Of a DNA stretch of 28,917 nt, positions 24,001 through 28,917 are shown one piece after another. Origin of the DNA: Anaerolineaceae bacterium. GTDB taxonomy: Bacteria > Chloroflexota > Anaerolineae > Anaerolineales > Anaerolineaceae. The stretch lies in assembly GCA_003524305.1 (NCBI GenBank), contig DQHW01000009.1, positions 24,725 through 53,641 on the forward strand. The letters are read 5' to 3'. A model generated the notes under the pieces. The model worked only from the letters and a program-made list of their open reading frames with translations. It was not told the origin of the DNA and did no database searches. Made by a program: the position numbers and the translations under genes. Every line of letters begins with the position of its first letter. Position 1 is the first letter of the stretch.

Positions 24001-24786
24001 TCAGGGTTTTTTAATTTCTGTTTTCTTTAACCATGGGAAGATATTTCCCCAATATATTTTACCAGTTATAGCGTATTGCAAGATTTGAATCACGTTTGAC
24101 ACAACAAAGTATAGCGCCAAACCTGCTGAAAGGGTATAGGATAACCAACCCATTAAGACTGGCATATAGAGATTCATCATCTTGGTCATCATGGCACCCT
24201 GGTCATTGGCACCAGGTTGTGGGGGTGGAGCAATAACCTTTGATGAAATAAAAGTTGTGATCACTACCACGATGGTCAATATCGGAATTCCAAAACTGAT
24301 TCCGGGGATAAACAAACGTTCAGGTTGTCCCAACTCCATCCATAAGAAGTGCGTATTAAGCGGGATTAATTCAGGAATATTGAGAAAACCTGGATAGATA
24401 TGCCGGGTCAATTTCAACAGGTCAAGAGGGGAAGAAGCAATACTCTGAATCAATGCCTGGTAAAGACCAATGATGATCGGAAATTGAAGCAAAGTAGGAA
24501 GACAAGATGAAAGAGGATTGATCTTCAACTCTTGATACAGCTTCATCTGTTCCTGGGCTAACTTTTCTTTATCACCTTTGTATTTCTCTTGAATATCCAG
24601 GTAGCGTTTGTTCTTCTGCAATTCCTGCATAGCCTGGGCACCCTTGATCTGTTTTGCAGTCAACGGGTACAAAATAACCCTGGTTAATGTGGTGAACAAG
24701 ATGATCGCAACGCCAAAGTTGCCTACCAGCATGTAGATCCACAAAAGCATGTTAATAAACGGTTTGATAATAATGGTATCCCACAT
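24001..24786 (-). CDS. yidC: Membrane protein insertase YidC
   Basis: YidC inserts and folds membrane proteins, alone or with SecYEG. The 261-residue protein is the short, Gram-positive-type form: one N-terminal membrane helix with no large extracytoplasmic domain, then the conserved core with Arg36 in the hydrophilic groove (LFTTLTRVILYPLTAKQIKGAQAMQEL), the C1 coiled-coil loop and four further helices. No lipobox cysteine is present at the N-terminus, unlike SpoIIIJ. It lies between a propeller lipoprotein and jag. Confidence 0.95.
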   Translation of the reverse strand: MWDTIIIKPFINMLLWIYMLVGNFGVAIILFTTLTRVILYPLTAKQIKGAQAMQELQKNKRYLDIQEKYKGDKEKLAQEQMKLYQELKINPLSSCLPTLLQFPIIIGLYQALIQSIASSPLDLLKLTRHIYPGFLNIPELIPLNTHFLWMELGQPERLFIPGISFGIPILTIVVVITTFISSKVIAPPPQPGANDQGAMMTKMMNLYMPVLMGWLSYTLSAGLALYFVVSNVIQILQYAITGKIYWGNIFPWLKKTEIKKP

Positions 24787-24800
24787 GGTTTATGCCATCC

Positions 24801-25865
24801 TTATTTCTTGGAGGTGGTGTAAACCCAGCTCTGTTTGACATCAGTGTCAAACGCAACGAGGGGATTTTCACCTTTGGTGGCAACTACAACAAACAAATTG
24901 CCATTAATTGAAAGGTTTGAATAAATCGAGCCGCCAACAGTCTTGGTTCCAAGGTTTGAACCATCAAATCCGATGGTGATGATATCGCCATTTTCTTTGC
25001 CAAACACGATACCTTCTGTCACGACAACACCTGAACCAATTATTCCTGATTCCACATTGATGGCATCCACAACAGAACCATCGGCTGCATCAAGAATATT
25101 AATGATTCCGGTCTGGTCACCAAAATACAATTGTCCTTCGACTAAATTCGAAGCAGCCCAAACACCACCAGCTACTTTGGTTTCCCATAGGATGGTACCT
25201 CTTTCACTGTCTAAAGCGAAAAAATCTCCATCAAGATTGCCGATATAAATGACACCATCAACAAGGGTTGGACGGGCAACAATTGAGGCTTTAAGATCGG
25301 TCTTCCATTTTTGAACACCGGTGGCAAGATCAACTGCATAAAGATAATGATCAAAATTGGGAGCGAACACCAAATTACCGTCACTGACAGGCTGTGCCCA
25401 GAAAGAATGCTCAGCAGTAAATGCCCATAACTTGGTGCCGTCGAGATCCAAAGCATACAAAGAATTATCCGAATTGGGGGCGACTATGGTTTCGCCAATA
25501 ACCAATGGAGTATCAATGTATTTACCCTTTGCTCCGGCAAATTGCCAGTTTTGGGTAACGCCATCCCGGCTGTTGATGCTGGTCAAAAGGTTGCCGGCAT
25601 CTGCAATGATCAATTGGTCACCCGCGAGAACCGGAGCCGCGAGGAAAGACCTCGTTGCTACGGCTTTTTCAGGATAAGTCCAAATATTGGCGCCATTATC
25701 CAGTCTAAGTGCAACCACTTGCATTCCATCAGCAAAATAGACTGCTGAATCAGTGACCGTTGCTCCGCCCCAACTGGTTGCAGTGGAGCTTGCTCCAGTA
25801 CAAGAGGTTAAGGCAATGGCTAACACCGATATTGCTACAAAAATAGTGAGTATTTTATTTTTCAT
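24801..25865 (-). CDS. PQQ-like (BamB-like) eight-bladed beta-propeller lipoprotein
   Basis: The 354-residue protein starts with a lipoprotein signal peptide: basic N-terminus, hydrophobic core and the lipobox LTSC with Cys22 as the acylated residue. The mature part is a series of about eight repeats of roughly 38 residues, each with a pattern like GxxLYALDxxxGxxxW (for example VSDGNLVFAPNFDHYLYAVD and GVIYIGNLDGDFFALDSERG). This is the PQQ/BamB propeller pattern. It probably faces the cell surface. BamB itself belongs to the outer-membrane assembly complex, so in a presumed monoderm the name only describes the fold. It lies between yidD and yidC with about 14 bases to yidC. Confidence 0.82.
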   Translation of the reverse strand: MKNKILTIFVAISVLAIALTSCTGASSTATSWGGATVTDSAVYFADGMQVVALRLDNGANIWTYPEKAVATRSFLAAPVLAGDQLIIADAGNLLTSINSRDGVTQNWQFAGAKGKYIDTPLVIGETIVAPNSDNSLYALDLDGTKLWAFTAEHSFWAQPVSDGNLVFAPNFDHYLYAVDLATGVQKWKTDLKASIVARPTLVDGVIYIGNLDGDFFALDSERGTILWETKVAGGVWAASNLVEGQLYFGDQTGIINILDAADGSVVDAINVESGIIGSGVVVTEGIVFGKENGDIITIGFDGSNLGTKTVGGSIYSNLSINGNLFVVVATKGENPLVAFDTDVKQSWVYTTSKK

Positions 25866-25922
25866 TCTTTAACTTTCCCTTTATTAATTGGGGTCATTTC
25901 ATTATATCTTGATTACTTTTTC

Positions 25923-26216
25923 TTATGGCACCGGGTCGAACCCACCGGCATTATAAGGGTTGCAGCGCAACACGCGCCAAATTGCCATTCCAGTGCCTTT
26001 AAAGGCGCCGTACTTGTAAATTGCCTGGTATCCATAATGTGAGCAGGTCGGATAAAATCTACACGTATCCGCTGGTAAAGCCGGAGAGATTGCCTTCTGG
26101 TATCCCCTGATCAACCCAAGTAGGATGAATCTGGGAATGTTCCCAATTTTGAATGGTAAATCTCTTAATCGAGGTTCAACTACCTCAATGTGTTGGTCTT
26201 CCTGCGTCATATTCAT
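25923..26216 (-). CDS. yidD: Membrane protein insertion efficiency factor YidD
   Basis: The 97-residue protein has the YidD core: RGYQKAISPALPADTCRFYPTCSHYGYQAI, then GMAIWRVLRCNPYNAGGFDPVP. YidD assists YidC-dependent insertion by an unclear mechanism and sits at the inner face of the membrane through an amphipathic helix. There is a 30-residue N-terminal extension beyond the usual core. The start could be the ATG at 26216 or the ATG at 26210; either way it overlaps the rnpA coding region by about 25-30 bases. Confidence 0.92.
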   Translation of the reverse strand: MNMTQEDQHIEVVEPRLRDLPFKIGNIPRFILLGLIRGYQKAISPALPADTCRFYPTCSHYGYQAIYKYGAFKGTGMAIWRVLRCNPYNAGGFDPVP

Positions 26217-26553
26217 CCGGACCGATCAATTCCGCTCTATTCAATAACTGCTTTACAGCATTCTTTAGTTCAATTGGCGTCGCATTATTAATAGGCTCGC
26301 GGGCAATTACCAATATATCTGTAGGTTTCAATAAAAACGGGAGGAATTCAGAAAAAGTTGCTCTTAAACGGCGTTTGGCGCGATTTCTGACAACCGCATT
26401 TCCAATTCTTTTTCCAGTAACAATTCCAGCTCGCGAATTTTCAGCTTCACCTTGAGCTACTTTTAACACTGCAAGCGGGTGCGTATAAGTTTTGCCTAAA
26501 TGACGCACCCGCTTGAAGTCAATCGCTCGGGTAATTCGAAACTTGGGTTTCAC
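26185..26553 (-). CDS. rnpA: Ribonuclease P protein component
   Basis: The 122-residue basic protein is the protein subunit that helps the RNase P RNA process pre-tRNA 5' ends. It has the central-cleft residues FRITRAIDFKRV and the RNR motif VVRNRAKRRLRATF (Arg56-Asn57-Arg58). The start is GTG at 26553; the nearby ATG at 26557 is in another frame. It follows rpmH by about 75 bases and its end overlaps the start of yidD. Confidence 0.95.
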   Translation of the reverse strand: MKPKFRITRAIDFKRVRHLGKTYTHPLAVLKVAQGEAENSRAGIVTGKRIGNAVVRNRAKRRLRATFSEFLPFLLKPTDILVIAREPINNATPIELKNAVKQLLNRAELIGPDEYDAGRPTH

Positions 26554-26628
26554 CCATCAACCTGCCTTCTCTCTTCTGCAATCAAATCCACCAGAAACGA
26601 GTTCAAGGCTAGCCTTTATGGACAGAAA

Positions 26629-26799
26629 TTACCATTGAATCCTTTTTACATGGTTATTCATTGAAACGGTTAACTTGTGGCGGCCTTTTGTACGGCGGCG
26701 TTTTAACACTTCTCGTCCATCGGCTGTCGCCATACGAGATCGGAATCCATGCACACGCAAGCGGCGGCGCATTCTCGGTTGGTAAGTTCTCTTGGGCAT
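26629..26799 (-). CDS. rpmH: Ribosomal protein L34 (bL34)
   Basis: Read directly from the minus strand: 56 residues starting MPKRTYQPRMRRRLRVHGFR and continuing SRMATADGREVLKRRRTKGR before a tail HKLTVSMNNHVKRIQW. The RVHGFRxRM and GRxVLxxRRxKGR pattern identifies bL34 of the large ribosomal subunit. It is longer than the usual 44-46 residues because of an 11-residue tail after the normal KLTV end. The ATG at 26799 has a GAGAGGA site upstream. It leads the rnpA-yidD-yidC-jag operon from a strong promoter. Confidence 0.95.
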   Translation of the reverse strand: MPKRTYQPRMRRRLRVHGFRSRMATADGREVLKRRRTKGRHKLTVSMNNHVKRIQW

Positions 26800-26843
26800 A
26801 CTGTGTTCCTCTCAATTACTGACTTTTTTGAATGCAAGGTTGA

Positions 26844-26872
26844 ATTATACCTTAACGTTTCGACTTGGTCAA
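26844..26872 (-). promoter_or_regulatory. Strong sigma-70 promoter of the rpmH operon
   Basis: On the minus strand TTGACC (26867-26872) and TATAAT (26844-26849) are separated by exactly 17 bases, about 45 bases before the rpmH start. This is the best promoter in the window. Confidence 0.85.
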
Positions 26873-26884
26873 AGATAATTTATG

Positions 26885-27553
26885 CTATTCTGCGATACCC
26901 AAAATGGCTGCCAATTGCCGGGCGCCTTCTGTATCGGTGATCGCGAGAACTTCGTCTTCAATTTCAAGCGTGGTTGTTCCACGAGGTAAAACAATCTCAC
27001 CTTTGCGGATGATGGCAGCGACTACGCAGTTTGCCGGAAGGTTCAAATCTTTAATCGCAACCCCGCAAACTTTTGATTTTGAGGGAATCTTTTCTTCAAC
27101 CAGTGAATAACGGCCGCGCTTAAGCTTAAGCAGGGTCATCATATCTCCCAGAGACATTTCTTCCTGGATCAATCGAGAAAGGATATCTGCCTGGTTTACT
27201 GCCACATCCACATTAAACTTGGAATCAAATAACCATGCGTCGCGGGGATTGTTGACACGCGCAATGGTTCTCTTAATCTTGTAACGTTCCTTTGCCAGAA
27301 AGCACAGGCATAAGTTTTCAGCATCTGACGTACTTGTGGCAGCAAAAACCTGGGCATCCTTGATCCCGGCTTGTTCCAACACCTGGGTATCCAGCGCGTT
27401 GCCTGGAAAAATCACCTCGGTAGGGAGTTCCTTGTGAATTCGAGACAAAACTTCTTTGCGATGTTCCACAACATGCACGATATGGTTTTCGCTCAACAAC
27501 GAACGCGCTAATTGCGCTCCGGTTCTTCCGCCGCCTGCAATGATCACAAACAT
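26885..27553 (-). CDS. trkA: TrkA/RCK family potassium-channel or transporter regulator (second copy)
   Basis: The 222-residue cytosolic protein has an RCK_N Rossmann domain starting MFVIIAGGGRTGAQLARSLL, with GGGRTG as the dinucleotide loop and an acidic residue at the end of beta2 (VVEHR). An RCK_C domain occupies about residues 140-220. RCK proteins gate K+ uptake systems in response to nucleotides. The frame continues 19 codons further upstream into the preceding gene, but the start at 27553 matches the family and sits one base after the upstream stop (TAATATG). It is downstream of another RCK gene and a KimA-like permease. Confidence 0.88.
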   Translation of the reverse strand: MFVIIAGGGRTGAQLARSLLSENHIVHVVEHRKEVLSRIHKELPTEVIFPGNALDTQVLEQAGIKDAQVFAATSTSDAENLCLCFLAKERYKIKRTIARVNNPRDAWLFDSKFNVDVAVNQADILSRLIQEEMSLGDMMTLLKLKRGRYSLVEEKIPSKSKVCGVAIKDLNLPANCVVAAIIRKGEIVLPRGTTTLEIEDEVLAITDTEGARQLAAILGIAE

Positions 27554-27554
27554 A

Positions 27555-28217
27555 TTAACCTGCCTTCTTTCCCTCGCGCAAATGAGTGCGCGTTTCATTA
27601 ATACCATCAAAAGTGGCGGCCACGTTCAACAAGTCACCTGCCTGTAATTTCGTATCATTCTCAGGCAAAAATGCGCGCCCTGCCCGGGTGATGGAGAGTG
27701 GTTTACAGGTCGTGCATCTGATCAAATCCGAGATTTTCTTTCCGTCGAAGCTTTCAGGGATTACCAGTTCGTAGACTTCAACCTCTCCGTTGCCGGCAGA
27801 AAAGACAGTTCTGAAATCCCCGTCTGTCATTAATTCTTCAATTCTTTGAGCACCCCAACTGGTGGAACTCACTACTTGAATATCAAGTGCTTCAAATAAT
27901 GCCCTCAAATGCGGATCATAATTGCGGGCAATGATATTGGGGACCTTGTATTCTGCTTTGGCAATATGAGCTACCACGGCATTGAGAGCATCATTGTTTG
28001 TCACTGAAGCCAAAGCATCACAGTTTGCCAGCCCTGCACGCATTAACACATCATGGTTAAGCGCGTCACCTTCATGCAGACGCCCCTGAAAATCAGCGGG
28101 TAAATTGTTAAACGACAAGGGGTTATCGTCTACAACAGAGACTTCGTGACCTCGCTTATAAAGACTGTAAGCCAGGGTCGCGCCAATACGTCCACATCCT
28201 ACAACAATTGTTTTCAT
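27555..28217 (-). CDS. trkA: TrkA/RCK family potassium-transport regulator (first copy)
   Basis: The 220-residue protein starts MKTIVVGCGRIGATLAYSLYKRG with the GCGRIG dinucleotide loop and Asp residues at the end of beta2 (SVVDDN). RCK_N is followed by an RCK_C domain (about residues 145-215, with FDGKKISDLIRCTTCKP). The open frame can be extended nine codons to a TTG, but the ATG at 28217 has GAGGA just upstream and the family N-terminus. Its stop is one base from the next RCK start, and its start is 19 bases after the permease stop, so the three genes form one unit. Confidence 0.88.
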   Translation of the reverse strand: MKTIVVGCGRIGATLAYSLYKRGHEVSVVDDNPLSFNNLPADFQGRLHEGDALNHDVLMRAGLANCDALASVTNNDALNAVVAHIAKAEYKVPNIIARNYDPHLRALFEALDIQVVSSTSWGAQRIEELMTDGDFRTVFSAGNGEVEVYELVIPESFDGKKISDLIRCTTCKPLSITRAGRAFLPENDTKLQAGDLLNVAATFDGINETRTHLREGKKAG

Positions 28218-28236
28218 TTGTCCTCGATAATCCGTA

Positions 28237-28917
28237 TCAATCAACCTGATAGGGTACTTCCATAATCACAATATTCTTGCGATAAAGTAAAACTTTTCTA
28301 AGTGTGTCAGCAGTATTTGTATGCAGCCAACCATTCCAAAAATGCCTGGGGATGAATTGCGGCACTACAATGCTCACGATCTCATTCGGAGCCTTAGATT
28401 CATCCAGCTCTTCGATATATGCCAAAAGAGGTTCAACAAACAAGCGGTAGGGAGAATCCAGAATAACCAGGCGATAGCCATCTCCCCATAACTCCCACTT
28501 TTCTTGAACCCTTTTTGATTCAAGCGGATCAATAGAAACATGGACGGCAGTAATATCATCAGATAACGTTTTTGCGTATCTCAACGCAGCCAAGGTGCTT
28601 TTATGAACACCACCAATGGGCATGATAACTCGTTGACGTACGATGCGGTTTTGAGCGCTGTAATTCTCAAGTGAAAGGTCATCAGCCAGTTTGGCATAGT
28701 GCTTGTGAATTGAAGAAAAAATTACCACAAGAATGGGAATTAACAAGATTACAAACCAGGCACCATCTATAAACTTTGTTATGGCAAATACCACCATAAC
28801 CACGGCGGTCATCACAGCACCTATACTATTGGCGATCAGTTTGAACTTCCATTGCTTGTCGTAAACAAGTGTGGATCCCTTTTCAACTATTTTTTCATCA
28901 GGTTTAAGCTTTCCGGT
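28237..28917 (-). CDS. KimA-like APC-superfamily permease, C-terminal part
   Basis: The frame is open to the right edge and encodes 226 residues of the C-terminus. A WKFKLIANSIGAVMTAVVMV segment and two membrane helices (FAITKFIDGAWFVILLIPILVV) match the end of the APC transmembrane core. They are followed by a cytosolic domain with VIMPIGGVHKSTLAALRYAK and ITAVHVSIDP, a USP-like alpha/beta layout. This is the layout of KimA/YdaO potassium-proton symporters and related permeases with a soluble C-terminal domain. KimA of Bacillus is inhibited by cyclic di-AMP. The neighbouring RCK genes support a potassium role; an amino-acid permease is the alternative. Confidence 0.7.
   Translation of the reverse strand, partial: TGKLKPDEKIVEKGSTLVYDKQWKFKLIANSIGAVMTAVVMVVFAITKFIDGAWFVILLIPILVVIFSSIHKHYAKLADDLSLENYSAQNRIVRQRVIMPIGGVHKSTLAALRYAKTLSDDITAVHVSIDPLESKRVQEKWELWGDGYRLVILDSPYRLFVEPLLAYIEELDESKAPNEIVSIVVPQFIPRHFWNGWLHTNTADTLRKVLLYRKNIVIMEVPYQVD

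Overview
The window reads as a stretch of ordinary chromosome from a free-living bacterium of moderate, slightly AT-leaning base composition. It is most likely a member of the Chloroflexota, class Anaerolineae. That placement is an inference. It rests on the long IleS (type 2-like) behind a T-box leader, a short YidC without a large extracytoplasmic domain, the rpmH-rnpA-yidD-yidC-jag block, and 7TM/GAF and multi-GAF HD-GYP signalling proteins of the kind I associate with that class. There are no tRNA or rRNA genes, insertion sequences, CRISPR arrays or phage genes. I identify 29 protein genes. All but two (the HNH gene at 1254 and the GAF/HD-GYP gene at 18724) lie on the minus strand.

Layout from left to right. 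Positions 1-214 hold the 5' end of tyrS. Positions 288-1757 hold a TIGR01777-type epimerase and, divergently, a small HNH protein that runs tail-to-tail into an MBL-fold hydrolase (1759-2502). Positions 2558-11274 carry eight closely spaced minus-strand genes. In transcription order these are purine nucleoside phosphorylase, a two-TM Ig-like protein, a GNAT acetyltransferase, a 7TM-GAF-HTH membrane regulator, a triple-S1 RNA-binding protein, FtsK, a CDP-alcohol phosphatidyltransferase and Lgt. A strong hairpin terminator follows lgt. Positions 11377-13876 carry lspA-rluD-ltaE, and 14021-14979 a methyltransferase plus a DsrE-like protein. IleS (15100-18249) lies behind a complete T-box leader with its own promoter and terminator. 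A 988-residue PAS/GAF/HD-GYP protein is read in the opposite direction (18724-21690). It is followed by pyrimidine-nucleoside phosphorylase, the rpmH-rnpA-yidD-lipoprotein-yidC-jag operon (23199-26799), two RCK/TrkA proteins and the C-terminal part of a KimA-like APC permease that runs off the right edge.

How the genes fit together. Several jobs recur: lipoprotein biogenesis (Lgt, LspA) and membrane-protein insertion (YidC, YidD), which would process the lipoprotein encoded between yidD and yidC; nucleoside salvage (two phosphorylases); translation (TyrS, IleS, L34, RluD, S1 protein, RNase P protein); potassium homeostasis (permease plus two RCK proteins); and signalling (7TM regulator, cyclic-di-GMP phosphodiesterase).

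I do not see an obvious new defence or mobile system. The most unusual items are the 7TM-GAF-HTH protein with its two uncharacterised upstream neighbours, the eight-bladed propeller lipoprotein inside the yidC operon, and the terminator placed directly against the ribosome-binding site of the MBL gene. Several starts are non-ATG (TTG for lspA, rluD and the 7TM gene; GTG for rnpA).
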